Source of the DNA: Collinsella aerofaciens
GTDB lineage: Bacteria; Actinomycetota; Coriobacteriia; Coriobacteriales; Coriobacteriaceae
Direction: 5' to 3'
Length of the DNA: 64,000 bases
Assembly: GCF_015546965.1 (NCBI RefSeq)
Contig: NZ_JADMUF010000003.1
Coordinates: 99,929-163,928 of the forward strand
Shown here: one piece after another, positions 51,955 to 61,080 of the stretch
Numbering within the stretch: position 1 is the first letter of the stretch
Layout: every line of letters begins with the position of its first letter
The notes under the pieces: model-generated
Databases searched by the model: none
Told to the model about the DNA's origin: nothing
The model's input: only the letters and a program-made list of their open reading frames with translations
Position numbers and translations under genes: made by a program

Positions 51955-52752
51955 CTACTCGGCAAGCAGACGGCGCAGTTCTTCTTCGACCGTGCGCACG
52001 TAACGGACGTGGTCGTTGATGCCGCGCATAGAGGGATTGCAGCTCTCCATGAGATAAGGATGGCCCACTACGTTGAGCATGTCGCGGTCGTTTTCGTTAT
52101 CGCCAAACGCCATCATCTCATCGGGCGAAATACCCAGGGCACGACCGTAATCGGCAAGCGCGGAGCCCTTGCCCGAACCGAAACCGATAAAGTCCGTCCA
52201 TTCGGTTCCCGACGTCATCACGTCAACACGGTCGCTAAAGAGGCGCTCGAAATACTCCAGGGCCGCCGGCTGATCCACCTCGGGCGTCTGGAAGGCGATC
52301 TTAATGACGTCCTCGTCGATGTCCTCGGGGCGGTCGACCACCGCCACATCGCAATGGACCTCGTAACGCAAATGGTCGACGAACGCATCGTTGCCGCTTA
52401 TGGTGTAAAGGTGCCCCTCACACGAAAGGGTCACGTCGGCATGGGGATACGCAACCACGGCATTCGCGATATCCATAGCAAGGCTACGCTCCATGGAGCG
52501 CTTGACAACGGCACGCCCCTCGCTCATCACCAGAGCTCCGTTTTCGCATACATAGGCGAGCTCATCGGCCACCGGGGCAAACAGATAGCGCAAGCTTGCA
52601 TATTGACGGCCGCTCGCCGGCATAAACACGATACCGCGACGATGCAGCTCATCGATGAGCTCAAAGGCCTCGGAACGCGGCTCGCGCTCCCCCGGATGCA
52701 GCAACGTACCGTCCAAATCGCATGCAATCAGCTTGATTCCTTCAAGACCCAT
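51955..52752 (-). CDS. Cof-type HAD phosphatase
   Basis: The product has 265 residues. IKLIACDLDGTLLHPGER is motif I, FMPASGRQYASL motif II, and MMAFGDNENDRDMLNVVGHPYLM motif IV, with the Cof cap between. The ATG at 52752 follows AGGGGAAAGC. It is the second Cof-type enzyme of the window and is not adjacent to the first. The substrate is unknown. Confidence 0.87.
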   Translation of the reverse strand: MGLEGIKLIACDLDGTLLHPGEREPRSEAFELIDELHRRGIVFMPASGRQYASLRYLFAPVADELAYVCENGALVMSEGRAVVKRSMERSLAMDIANAVVAYPHADVTLSCEGHLYTISGNDAFVDHLRYEVHCDVAVVDRPEDIDEDVIKIAFQTPEVDQPAALEYFERLFSDRVDVMTSGTEWTDFIGFGSGKGSALADYGRALGISPDEMMAFGDNENDRDMLNVVGHPYLMESCNPSMRGINDHVRYVRTVEEELRRLLAE

Positions 52753-52835
52753 ATGCTTTCCCCTACAGCATCTCATCAACAGAAAGACGGACTTTGAATA
52801 GTTGCCTCTCAAAGTCCGTCTTACTTATACGCACG

Positions 52836-53414
52836 TTAACCGCGCGCCTTCTTTACGATCGTAAAGTCTGGAGCCATACTCACAACGGCATCCGCCGCAC
52901 TCGACGCAAAGCGCCGGTCCGAATCGAGTTCACGGGTAACCACCGAGAGCCGAACGCCCTCGACGCCCCGGAGCATGCGGCCCAAAACAGGCTGCACCGG
53001 CGTATACATGCGCACGGTATGCTCGTCCGAATCGCCTCGGAAAAGTGGCGTATGCATATTGCCGATCTCCCAGCACGCATGCGCGAGCGCAATCGGGTCC
53101 ATGCGGTCAACTTCGACCAAATAAACCTCGGCGCTGCGCAGACGTACGACAACCACCACGGGCACCGCACCCGTGTGGTCGATAGCGAGCACGTCACCGT
53201 CGGCAAGACGACCGCCGTCGGCAGTATCCAGCCGAACATCGACCGTGCGCCCCAGCTCCGTCACGCCCACAAGCGCGCATACATCAGCCTGGTCCCAATC
53301 GAGCAGCAGCTCGTCAACTTCAAAGACGCCGCCCAACTTCCGGCGAAGCAAAAGCTCATAGGACGGATCGTTGAGATTTCCCAAGCATGTCGTCGAAACC
53401 AAGCGTTCAGGCAT
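52836..53414 (-). CDS. UreE-like metallochaperone-type protein
   Basis: The product has 192 residues. The N-terminal half is a beta domain (DVRLDTADGGRLADGDVLAID). The C-terminal half has VVVRLRSAEVYLVEVDRMDPIALAHACWEIGNMHTPLF and then TPVQPVLGRMLRGV. This follows the UreE layout, in which ALARACYHLGNRH-type sequence binds nickel. No urease gene is present here. It starts three bases after the stop of an FKBP/SlyD-like gene, and SlyD proteins also handle nickel. Delivery of nickel to another enzyme is possible. The similarity is moderate. Confidence 0.45.
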   Translation of the reverse strand: MPERLVSTTCLGNLNDPSYELLLRRKLGGVFEVDELLLDWDQADVCALVGVTELGRTVDVRLDTADGGRLADGDVLAIDHTGAVPVVVVVRLRSAEVYLVEVDRMDPIALAHACWEIGNMHTPLFRGDSDEHTVRMYTPVQPVLGRMLRGVEGVRLSVVTRELDSDRRFASSAADAVVSMAPDFTIVKKARG

Positions 53415-53417
53415 ACT

Positions 53418-53846
53418 CTAACCCTCGACCTCGACGAGCTCGATATCAAAGTTGAGGTCCTTGCCGGCCAGCTCGTGGTTGGCGTCGAGCGTCACGGCCT
53501 CGGGCGTTACGTCGATGACCACGGCGGGGACGGGCATGCCGCTCGGCGTGGACAGGAAGAGCTTCATGCCCTTCTCGATCTGCTCGATGTTGGGAACCTG
53601 TTCGGCCGGGAAGGTCAAAACCATCTCGGGATTGTGCTCGCCATAGGCATCGGCAGCCGGGATGTGCACGGTCTTCTTCTCGCCCACCTGCATGTCGACA
53701 ACGGCGGCGTCGAAGCCCTTGATCATCTGACCGGCGCCGCAGGTGAACTCCAGCGGCTCGCCGCGATCGTAGGAGCTATCGAACTGCGTGCCGTCATCGA
53801 GCGTGCCGCGATAATGGGTCTTGACCTTCTTGCCCTGGTTGGACAT
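53418..53846 (-). CDS. FKBP-type peptidyl-prolyl isomerase, SlyD-like
   Basis: The product has 142 residues. The FKBP core is HYRGTLDDGTQFDSSYDRGEPLEFTCGAGQMIKGFDAAVVDMQVGEKKTV, with a SlyD-type insert-in-flap domain (AADAYGEHNPEMVLTF...) and the ending VTLDANHELAGKDLNFDIELVEVEG. The His-rich metal tail of E. coli SlyD is absent. It acts as a folding helper. The ATG at 53846 follows GGAGG. The UreE-like gene follows after three bases. Confidence 0.9.
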   Translation of the reverse strand: MSNQGKKVKTHYRGTLDDGTQFDSSYDRGEPLEFTCGAGQMIKGFDAAVVDMQVGEKKTVHIPAADAYGEHNPEMVLTFPAEQVPNIEQIEKGMKLFLSTPSGMPVPAVVIDVTPEAVTLDANHELAGKDLNFDIELVEVEG

Positions 53847-53966
53847 GGTAACCTCCGTGATAAGGGCGGCGCACAACGCGGGCCGCCGTGAACATATGGC
53901 GCTAACTATACCCTAGTCATACAATTCAAAGACAGTTTGCAAAGAAACGCTGCAACCGGAGGAACC

Positions 53967-54980
53967 ATGGCATATCCCGTATTTGACCTACACTGCGACA
54001 CCGCCGACCGCATCGGCTGGGCCACGCTCGATCTCGACCTGCGCTTTACCGCCGGCACCGACGGTTATTTCCCCGGCGACGAAACGCATCCGCAAGATTT
54101 CGACCTCATCGAAGGCAACGCCTGTGCCATCTCGCTCGCAAAGATCGGCAACACGCCGTGGGCACAGTGCTTCGCCACGTTTGTCCCCGACGAGATTCCC
54201 ACCGCCCACGCCGCGCGCTTCCAGGCGCAGATCATGGCGCACATGAGCGGCCAGGCCATGCTCAACCACGACCGCATGGTCAACGTACGCAGCGCCGCAG
54301 ACATTCGTCCCGCGCTCAAGGACGGCAAGGTCGCTTGCATCCACACCATCGAAAACGCCACGTTCTTTGCCGAGGACCCCGCACTGATCGAGGTGCTCAA
54401 GAGCCTGGGCGTGCTCATGTCATCACTCAGCTGGAACGCGCAGGGGCCGCTCGCGAGCGGACACGATACCCACGCCGGTCTCACCGCCGCCGGCATCGAG
54501 GCACTTACGCAGATGGAGCACGCCGGCATGGTGCTTGACGTCTCCCACCTCAACGATGAGTGCTTTGACGAGGTTGTCGCCCACGCCACGCGCCCCTTCG
54601 TCGCCAGTCACTCCAACTCCCGTGCGGTTTGCGGCGTCAAGCGCAACCTCACCGACGACCAGTTCCGCACCATTCGCGACATGGGTGGCATCGTCGGTCT
54701 CAACTACTGCAGCGAGTTCCTTTCCAACGACGCAACCGACAAGACCGCCGCAGACGTCACCTTCGACCAGCTGGCGGCACATATCGAGCACTGGCTCGAC
54801 CTGGACGGCGAGGACGTCATCGCGCTCGGCGGCGACTGGGACGGCGCCACTGTGCCCGCTTTCCTCTCCGACGCCAGCAAGATGCCCGAGTTCCAGAACA
54901 TGCTCTCCAAGCACTTTGGCAAGACCGTGATGCAGAAGCTCTGCAGCGACAACGCGCTTGCCTTCTTTGAGCGTTATTAA
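53967..54980 (+). CDS. Membrane dipeptidase-type peptidase (M19)
   Basis: The 337-residue zinc TIM-barrel hydrolase has FDLHCDTADRIG (metal His and Asp), HTIENATFF, VLDVSHLNDECFDEV, FVASHSNSRAVCGVKRNLTD and IALGGDWDGATVP, the renal dipeptidase pattern. No signal peptide, so cytoplasmic. It cleaves dipeptides, including D-amino acid ones. The ATG at 53967 follows GGAGG. Confidence 0.9.
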   Translation: MAYPVFDLHCDTADRIGWATLDLDLRFTAGTDGYFPGDETHPQDFDLIEGNACAISLAKIGNTPWAQCFATFVPDEIPTAHAARFQAQIMAHMSGQAMLNHDRMVNVRSAADIRPALKDGKVACIHTIENATFFAEDPALIEVLKSLGVLMSSLSWNAQGPLASGHDTHAGLTAAGIEALTQMEHAGMVLDVSHLNDECFDEVVAHATRPFVASHSNSRAVCGVKRNLTDDQFRTIRDMGGIVGLNYCSEFLSNDATDKTAADVTFDQLAAHIEHWLDLDGEDVIALGGDWDGATVPAFLSDASKMPEFQNMLSKHFGKTVMQKLCSDNALAFFERY

Positions 54981-54997
54981 TTTCACATCCCTTGAGC

Positions 54998-55031
54998 GGG
55001 CCGGCATGCCGAACGGTCGACATGCCGGCCC
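54998..55031 (+). terminator. Hairpin between dipeptidase and metalloprotease genes
   Basis: GGGCCGGCATG (54998-55008) pairs perfectly with CATGCCGGCCC (55021-55031). No T-run follows. It sits 13 bases before the next ribosome site. Confidence 0.6.
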
Positions 55032-55054
55032 GTCCCCAATCTGAAGGACCGCTT

Positions 55055-55831
55055 TTGACGCAGCAGTTTACGATTTCCGTATCCCGACCGGATGGGACGC
55101 CCATCCCCGTCGTCGTTACCAAAAAGCGCGTCAAGAACTTCAACCTACGCGTCACATCGAGCGGCGAGGTCCACGCAAGCGCACCGCTCAGCGCCACTCG
55201 CGAGCGTATAGAAGCGTTTGTGAAACGCAACAGCGCCTGGATTATCAGCCGACTTGCCCAGCGCGAGCAACGTCAGGCGACGGCGCGAGAGCCGCTCAGT
55301 CACTCGTCCATCATTGCACTTTGGGGCAAGCCCATCACGGTACAAGATGCGCTCGATCACAACTTTGCATCGCCCGCACCGCGACCCAAACAGGCCACCT
55401 TCGCAAGTTTTATGGGTACCGATAAATCGGACGAAGGCCCACAGACCAAGCGGCACGCAATCCTCGACGGCCTAACGTCCGATGAGCTCCAAGCCCACAT
55501 CGACCAGCTCTATACGTCCGAAGTCACATCGGCGCTGCGCGATATGGTGCACGCATACGAAATCGCAATGGGTGTCGCCGTTTCTCGCGTTTCCGTACGC
55601 AGCATGAAAACGCGTTGGGGCTCATGCACTCCCAAATCCGGCGCCGTTCGCATCGCACGAGAACTTGCCGCCTACCCCGTCGAATGCCTCGACATGGTTG
55701 TCGCCCACGAGCTCGTCCACTTGCTCGAGCCAAGCCACAATCATCGGTTTCACGCCCTGCTCGACGCGTACTGCCCCAACAATAGAGCGCTGTCCCAGCG
55801 GCTCAAGCAGCCACCCATAGAGACGTATTAG
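55055..55831 (+). CDS. YgjP-type zinc metallopeptidase
   Basis: The product has 258 residues. The C-terminal third has SVRSMKTRWGSCTPKSGAVRIA and the zinc motif VVAHELVHLLEPSHNHRFHALL, typical of the YgjP (DUF45) family. The N-terminal part has VKNFNLRVTSSGEVHASAPLSA. A TTG start at 55055 is chosen because AAGGA lies six bases upstream. Longer frames run through the hairpin. The middle (about 110-150) is an insert without clear likeness. The role of the family is uncertain. Confidence 0.85.
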   Translation: MTQQFTISVSRPDGTPIPVVVTKKRVKNFNLRVTSSGEVHASAPLSATRERIEAFVKRNSAWIISRLAQREQRQATAREPLSHSSIIALWGKPITVQDALDHNFASPAPRPKQATFASFMGTDKSDEGPQTKRHAILDGLTSDELQAHIDQLYTSEVTSALRDMVHAYEIAMGVAVSRVSVRSMKTRWGSCTPKSGAVRIARELAAYPVECLDMVVAHELVHLLEPSHNHRFHALLDAYCPNNRALSQRLKQPPIETY

Positions 55832-55837
55832 AACCGG

Positions 55838-56323
55838 TTAGCGCACGCGCTCGATCTCGACACCGCAGCTTGCCAGGGGAAGACCGACGGGCGCCCAAGG
55901 CTTATCGAGCTTGATGCGCACACCAAGCAGCGAGGGATAACGGCGCAGCAACATCTGGGCCACACCCTCGGCTGCAGCCTCGATAAGCTTAAACGTATGC
56001 TCACGCAGATAGCCATCGACATCGTGGCACACCGAGCCGTAGTCAATCGAGGCGTCCAGGTTATCGTGCTCCCCCGCTGCACGCAGGTCGGCATAGAGCA
56101 CCATGGACACGATGAACTTCTGGCCCAGCGCGTTCTCTTCGGGATACACGCCGTGATTGGCAAAGACCTCGAGACCGTCGATAGTAATGCGATCGGCATG
56201 GCGCAGATCGTCATAGCTCACGTGGGGCACCGCCGTTGCGGTGGATATTTCGCCCCTTCCACGGCGGGCGAGCTCGGCGCCTTCGGTCTTGGTTGCATTC
56301 TCGGGCAGTTTCTTGTTGCTCAT
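55838..56323 (-). CDS. folB: Dihydroneopterin aldolase
   Basis: The product has 161 residues. The enzyme core starts near residue 42: DRITIDGLEVFANHGVYPEENALGQKFIVSMVLY, then LDASIDYGSVCHDV and FKLIEAAAEGVAQMLL, with KPWAPVGLPLASCGVEI at the end. This is the FolB pattern. About 40 extra residues at the N-terminus are low in structure. It converts dihydroneopterin to the hydroxymethyl pterin in folate synthesis and lies in one unit with folE. Confidence 0.9.
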   Translation of the reverse strand: MSNKKLPENATKTEGAELARRGRGEISTATAVPHVSYDDLRHADRITIDGLEVFANHGVYPEENALGQKFIVSMVLYADLRAAGEHDNLDASIDYGSVCHDVDGYLREHTFKLIEAAAEGVAQMLLRRYPSLLGVRIKLDKPWAPVGLPLASCGVEIERVR

Positions 56324-56366
56324 CGCGATCGTCTCCTTCGTTTAGAGCCCCGACCGCGCAAACTAA

Positions 56367-56948
56367 CTATACGCGAATCGACAGGTTCTTTTTATCATCG
56401 CTCCAGTTGCAAGCATTGCGCGCGGGGCATGCAAAGCAGGCGCGCGACGCTTTGTCGGCTGCATAGAGCAGACGCTCAAGCGGTTGGCTGTTCACGCGCA
56501 GCTTTCGATGACCCAGAATGGCCGTCTTAATGGCTGCGGCATCGGCCGGCTCAAACGCCACATCATCGGGCATGCCGCCGAGAATCGCATCAGCGACGCG
56601 TTCGCTTGCAACATCATGGGATATACCCGATTCATACTGTTCATCTTTGCCGATATCGTGAAGAAGTGCCGTGGCGTAGATGACCTCGCGGTCAAATTCG
56701 AGCTGCTCCTCGAGATTCTTGATCCACATAATGCGAGCGACATCGAGCAGATGGTCAATACCGTGGCGGCAGAAGATGCGCCCCGATTCCAACTGCGCAA
56801 TGTTGCCCAGGTGCCGCCGAAACAGCCCGTTGGCACAAATGTAATCAATGCGAGGCATGGCACCAAAGGGGGCCAGGCCCGAAGCCATGAAGCCGCGACG
56901 CGACGTCCCCTCATCGGTCTTCGATGTAAAGTCGTTGACGACCCTCAT
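56367..56948 (-). CDS. HD-domain phosphohydrolase in the folate unit
   Basis: The product has 193 residues. Metal-binding residues appear in HGIDHLLDVARI, ALLHDIGKDEQYESG and the later HDVASERVAD, then AAIKTAILGHRK. The C-terminal CFACPARNACNW has three cysteines that could hold a metal or cluster. The ATG at 56948 lies one base after the folE stop. Its place between folE and folB suggests a pterin-phosphate step or a tRNA-type HD hydrolase; this is only context. Confidence 0.7.
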   Translation of the reverse strand: MRVVNDFTSKTDEGTSRRGFMASGLAPFGAMPRIDYICANGLFRRHLGNIAQLESGRIFCRHGIDHLLDVARIMWIKNLEEQLEFDREVIYATALLHDIGKDEQYESGISHDVASERVADAILGGMPDDVAFEPADAAAIKTAILGHRKLRVNSQPLERLLYAADKASRACFACPARNACNWSDDKKNLSIRV

Positions 56949-56949
56949 G

Positions 56950-57507
56950 CTATCGGCCCAGCATCCTAAAGAACCGCTCCTCGAGCGCGGGATCGGTCTC
57001 AAAGACGCCGCGGCGAGCGAGCGTCACGGTCTTGGTGCCGGGCTTTTGCACGCCGCGCATGGTCATGCACATATGCTCAGCCTCCATGAGCACAATCGCT
57101 CCCTGGGGAGCGAGATAATCCATGAGAGCGTCGGCAACCTGCGCACACAGCTGCTCCTGCAGCTGCAGACGACGGGCATAGACTTCAACCGTGCGAGCGA
57201 GCTTAGACAGACCCGCCACGCGACCGTTAGGGATATAGCCGATCGCAGCCTTGCCATAAAACGGCAGCAGATGATGCTCGCACAGCGAGTAAAACGTGAT
57301 GTCGCGCTCGATAACCAAGTCGTTCGAGGCGACGGCAAAGGTTTTGGACAGGTGCTCTTCGGCACTCTGGTCCATACCGCCGGCGATCTCACCATACATA
57401 CGGGCAACGCGCGCCGGGGTCTCCAGCAGGCCCTCACGAGTTGGGTCCTCGCCTATGCCCTCAAGCAACAGCTTAATGGCGGCCTCGACTTTTTCCTGAT
57501 CGACCAT
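56950..57507 (-). CDS. folE: GTP cyclohydrolase I
   Basis: The product has 185 residues. Zinc and active-site blocks are present: [55 protein letters not shown] and [14 protein letters not shown]. It starts folate synthesis by forming dihydroneopterin triphosphate from GTP. The ATG at 57507 follows GAGGCCCAG. It lies between nrdG and the HD gene on the minus strand. Confidence 0.94.
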   Translation of the reverse strand: MVDQEKVEAAIKLLLEGIGEDPTREGLLETPARVARMYGEIAGGMDQSAEEHLSKTFAVASNDLVIERDITFYSLCEHHLLPFYGKAAIGYIPNGRVAGLSKLARTVEVYARRLQLQEQLCAQVADALMDYLAPQGAIVLMEAEHMCMTMRGVQKPGTKTVTLARRGVFETDPALEERFFRMLGR

Positions 57508-57573
57508 CTGGGCCTCACTTTTCCGATTTTGTGTTCGCGCTATGGTACCACGCTCTTCGGCATCGGCCACAAG

Positions 57574-58155
57574 CTACATAGTATGGGTCGAATAGACCGG
57601 ATCATCACGCCAAAGTTCAACCGCATCACAAAGCACAACGCCCTCGCGCTCAGCACGGTCGCGCGTAGCGTTCATATCGATCACACGCTGGTTACTCGAG
57701 CCCCTAAAGCGCAATGAGATATCGTACAGATCCTGAACAAACGGGCCATCCACCAACATATCGAGGCAGGCAAGGATACGGTCCGTGACCTCGGTATGGT
57801 GACGACCACCCGGCATAAGCTCCTCGAGCACGTCGCCGGTAAAACACCAAATGGTTTTTCCTGACCCCGCAGGATACGCGGCACGAACACGCTCGACAAA
57901 CTCAACGAGCCCCGCCTGATTCTCGGGCTCCATAGGCTCGCCGCCCAGAATCGTCAGGCCGTCAATAAAGGGATGATCGAGGCTCTCGATGATCTTGTCC
58001 TCGACGGCGCGATCGAACGGCTCGCCCGCAGCAAAGTCCCACGCGACAGAGTTAAAGCAGTTCTTGCACCCACGACGGCACCCACTCACAAACAGAGAAG
58101 TACGAACGCCTTCTCCATCAGCAATGTCGAAATACTTAATGTTCGCGTAGTTCAT
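57574..58155 (-). CDS. nrdG: Anaerobic ribonucleotide reductase activating enzyme
   Basis: The product has 193 residues. The radical SAM motif is SGCRRGCKNCF (CxxxCxxC), then GLTILGGEPMEPENQ and ECFTGDVL-like CFTGDVLEELM. It generates the glycyl radical on NrdD. The start follows AGGAAGG. nrdD lies on the same strand about 430 bases upstream, separated by large inverted repeats, so the two may be expressed separately. Confidence 0.93.
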   Translation of the reverse strand: MNYANIKYFDIADGEGVRTSLFVSGCRRGCKNCFNSVAWDFAAGEPFDRAVEDKIIESLDHPFIDGLTILGGEPMEPENQAGLVEFVERVRAAYPAGSGKTIWCFTGDVLEELMPGGRHHTEVTDRILACLDMLVDGPFVQDLYDISLRFRGSSNQRVIDMNATRDRAEREGVVLCDAVELWRDDPVYSTHTM

Positions 58156-58171
58156 AGGTAACCTTCCTGGG

Positions 58172-58255
58172 GGGTCTGGAGTATATCATCCCGTCCTCAA
58201 ACATTCTCGGCCTTTGGCCTGCGAAACTGCGGGCGGGACGATATACTCCAGACCC
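58172..58255. repeat. 25-bp inverted repeat upstream of nrdG
   Basis: Arms 58172-58196 and 58231-58255 match as inverted copies with two mismatches (outer end GGGTCTGGAGTATATC). The 34-base loop contains GGCC palindromes. The arms would form a strong hairpin in the nrdG leader, or a transposon-like scar. Between here and 58388 no gene is seen. Confidence 0.6.
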
Positions 58256-58387
58256 CTCGCGAGCGATACTCGGTGAACGAAGCGAACATCGAGTATAGGG
58301 TTCGAGGTCCAATAAAAAATGAGTTGCAGCTCAACCGTTATTGCAAGTCAATCGTTACCGCCGGTCAACTCATTTCCGCTAAGAACT

Positions 58388-58618
58388 TCGAGGAGTGAGC
58401 AGACCGCGTGCTGCACCTCAGAAACGTCGACCTGGCTGAACCGAGAGGGCCGCTTGGGCTTTTGCTCGATATGAGTTCCGCACGCAAAGAAGGCCACTTA
58501 ATGTGGCCTTCGTCTTGCGCAGGACTGTCCGAAATAGCGAGCAAAAGCCCAAGCGGCCCTCTCGGTTCAGCCCCGAAGCGGTATTAGAGGTGCAGCACGC
58601 GGTCGCGGATCTCCTCGG
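58388..58618. repeat. Large inverted duplication of the nrdD 3' end
   Basis: 58434-58468 and 58538-58572 are perfect 35-bp inverted copies. Outside them, 58402-58419 and 58587-58604 are perfect 18-bp inverted copies (GACCGCGTGCTGCACCTC), and CGAGGAG matches further out. The right arm is the end of nrdD coding for DRVLHL; the left arm is an inverted copy of it. A small hairpin GAAGGCCAC/GTGGCCTTC lies at the centre. The whole can fold into one hairpin of over 200 bases. Confidence 0.8.
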
Positions 58619-60806
58619 TTCGACCCTGGTTCCAGAACTGGGTACCGATGTAGCCGCACGTACGACGGGCGACATTCATCTTCTCCTGGTCACGATTGCC
58701 GCAATTGGGGCACTCCCACACCAGCTTGCCGTCATCCTCGACAATCTTGATCTCGCCGTCGTAGCCGCACACCTGGCAGTAGTCGCTCTTGGTGTTGAGC
58801 TCGGCGTACATGATGTTGTCGTAGATGTACTGCATCACGCGAATGACAGCCTTGAGGTTGTCCTGCATGTTGGGAACCTCGACGTAGGAGATGGCACCGC
58901 CCGGCGAAAGCTGCTGGAACATGCCCTCAAACTTGAGCTTGTCGAAGGCATCGATCTCCTCGGACACGTGGACGTGGTAGCTGTTGGTGATGTAGCCCTT
59001 GTCCGTCACGCCCGGGATGATGCCAAAACGACGCTGCAGGCACTTGGCGAACTTGTAGGTCGTCGACTCAAGCGGGGTACCGTACAGCGAGAAGTCAATA
59101 TCGCTTTCGGCCTTCCACTCCGCGCACTTGTCGTTCATGCGCTGCATGACGGCCATGGCAAAGGGCGTACCCTCCTTCTCGGTGTGGCTGTGGCCCGTCA
59201 TGTACTTAACGCACTCATACAGGCCGGCATAACCCAGACTAATGGTGGAGTAACCGCCCACGAGCAACTTGTCGATCGTCTCGCCCTTCTTAAGGCGAGC
59301 CAGGGCACCGTACTGCCAAAGAATCGGTGCGGCATCCGAAAGCGTACCCATCAGACGCTCATGACGGCACAGCAGGGCGCGGTGGCACAGCTCAAGGCGC
59401 TCGTCGAAGATCTTCCAGAACTTGTCCATGTCCTGATGCGAGCTCAGCGCGACATCGGGCAGGTTGATGGTCACAACGCCCTGGTTAAAGCGACCGTAGT
59501 ACTTGGGCTTGTTCGGGTCATAGTTCAGCGCGTTGGCCACGTTGTTAAATCCGTTACCGGAGCGGTCGGGCGTCAGGAAGCTGCGACAACCCATGCAGGT
59601 ATAGCAGTCGCCGTTGCCCGCGGTCTCGCCCTTCGACAGCTTGAGCTCGCGCATCTTCTTCTCGGAGATGTAGTCGGGCACCATGCGCTTGGCGGTGCAC
59701 TTCGCAGCCAGCTGAGTCAGGTAGAAGTACGGGGAATCCTCGTGAACGTTATCGTCCTCGAGCACGTAGATGAGCTTGGGGAACGCCGGGGTAATCCACA
59801 CGCCGGCCTCGTTCTTAACGCCCTCGTAGCGCTGGCGAAGCGTCTCCTCCACGATCATGGCAAGGTCGTGCTTCTCCTGAGGCGTACGGGCCTCGTTAAG
59901 ATACATAAAGACCGTCACGAACGGCGCCTGGCCGTTCGTGGTCATAAGCGTCACGACCTGATACTGGATCGTCTGGACGCCGCGACGAATCTCGTCACGC
60001 AGACGGTCCTCAACGACCTCGCGGACCTTTTCGGGAGATGCGGAAACGCCGAGCTCCTCGAGCTCGCGGGCGACCTCGCCGCGAATCTTCTGACGGCTCA
60101 CCTCGACGAACGGGGCAAGATGGGTCAGCGAAATCGACTGGCCACCGTACTGGGAGGAAGCAACCTGGGCGATGATCTGCGTCGCGATGTTGCAGGCGGT
60201 CGAGAAGCTGTGCGGCTTCTCAATCAGCGTACCCGAGATAACAGTACCATTCTGGAGCATATCCTCCAGGTTCACCAGATCGCAGTTGTGCATGTGCTGG
60301 GCAAAGTAATCCGAATCGTGGAAATGGATCAGGCCCTCATTATGGGCATCCACGATCTCTTGGGGCAGCAGCACACGCTGAGTCAGGTCCTTGGAGATCT
60401 CGCCGGCCATGTAGTCACGCTGAACGGAATTGACGGTCGGGTTCTTGTTGGAGTTCTCCTGCTTGACCTCTTCGTTGTTGCACTCAATCAGCGACAGAAT
60501 CTTGTCGTCGGTCGTGTTCTTCTGGCGCTTCAGGCTCTGAACATAGCGATAGATGATGTAATGGCGAGCGACCTCGTAGCAGTCGAGACGCATAATCTCG
60601 TCCTCGACCAGATCCTGAATCTCCTCGACCGACACGGTGTGGCCCGCGTTCTCGCATGCCTCGGCGACGTTTTGTGCCGCGTAAACCACCTGGCGGTCGG
60701 TAAGACGAGAGCTCTCCTCGACCTCCAAGTTTGCGGCGCGGATGGCATTGACGATCTTATCGATGTCAAAGACAACCTCGGTGCCGCTGCGCTTGATGAT
60801 CTTCAT
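58584..60806 (-). CDS. nrdD: Anaerobic ribonucleoside-triphosphate reductase
   Basis: The product has 740 residues. An N-terminal ATP cone (IIKRSGTEVVFDIDKIVNAIRAA) is followed by the ten-stranded barrel. The zinc site near the C-terminus has CQVCGYDGEIK and CPNCGNRD, and the glycyl radical loop is RRTCGYIGTQFWNQGR, with the radical glycine in CGYIG. It makes deoxynucleotides without oxygen. The ATG at 60806 follows GAGG. An NrdR-type box lies upstream. Its 3' end is part of a large inverted duplication. Confidence 0.95.
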   Translation of the reverse strand: MKIIKRSGTEVVFDIDKIVNAIRAANLEVEESSRLTDRQVVYAAQNVAEACENAGHTVSVEEIQDLVEDEIMRLDCYEVARHYIIYRYVQSLKRQKNTTDDKILSLIECNNEEVKQENSNKNPTVNSVQRDYMAGEISKDLTQRVLLPQEIVDAHNEGLIHFHDSDYFAQHMHNCDLVNLEDMLQNGTVISGTLIEKPHSFSTACNIATQIIAQVASSQYGGQSISLTHLAPFVEVSRQKIRGEVARELEELGVSASPEKVREVVEDRLRDEIRRGVQTIQYQVVTLMTTNGQAPFVTVFMYLNEARTPQEKHDLAMIVEETLRQRYEGVKNEAGVWITPAFPKLIYVLEDDNVHEDSPYFYLTQLAAKCTAKRMVPDYISEKKMRELKLSKGETAGNGDCYTCMGCRSFLTPDRSGNGFNNVANALNYDPNKPKYYGRFNQGVVTINLPDVALSSHQDMDKFWKIFDERLELCHRALLCRHERLMGTLSDAAPILWQYGALARLKKGETIDKLLVGGYSTISLGYAGLYECVKYMTGHSHTEKEGTPFAMAVMQRMNDKCAEWKAESDIDFSLYGTPLESTTYKFAKCLQRRFGIIPGVTDKGYITNSYHVHVSEEIDAFDKLKFEGMFQQLSPGGAISYVEVPNMQDNLKAVIRVMQYIYDNIMYAELNTKSDYCQVCGYDGEIKIVEDDGKLVWECPNCGNRDQEKMNVARRTCGYIGTQFWNQGRTEEIRDRVLHL

Positions 60807-61060
60807 CCTCTTGCCTCTTTCGCGTCGTAGTCTCATTGCGCTTCAGAGCCAAACGATGCCCGGCAGGGCGTGCCCCTGTCTTGCGGCGCCGTCGCGCAAT
60901 CTGTGTTCTCGATAACCATAGTCCCTCATGCGGACAATCCTCGCAGCCAATCAAGGGGCTCAAAGATCTATCCAAATGGGGCGAATAAGGTTCTCGTTCT
61001 CTGTCCGCCATCTATCATACGACAAAGAGGCATCTATATCCTGTATTCTTTTTTTAGGTC

Positions 61061-61080
61061 AAACACAACATATAGTGTTT
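61061..61080 (-). promoter_or_regulatory. NrdR-type box upstream of nrdD
   Basis: The stretch with ACACAACATATAGTGTTT fits the NrdR box pattern (ACACWAYATWTWGTGT). Usually two boxes occur; a second clear one is not seen. It lies about 255 bases before the nrdD start. Confidence 0.6.
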
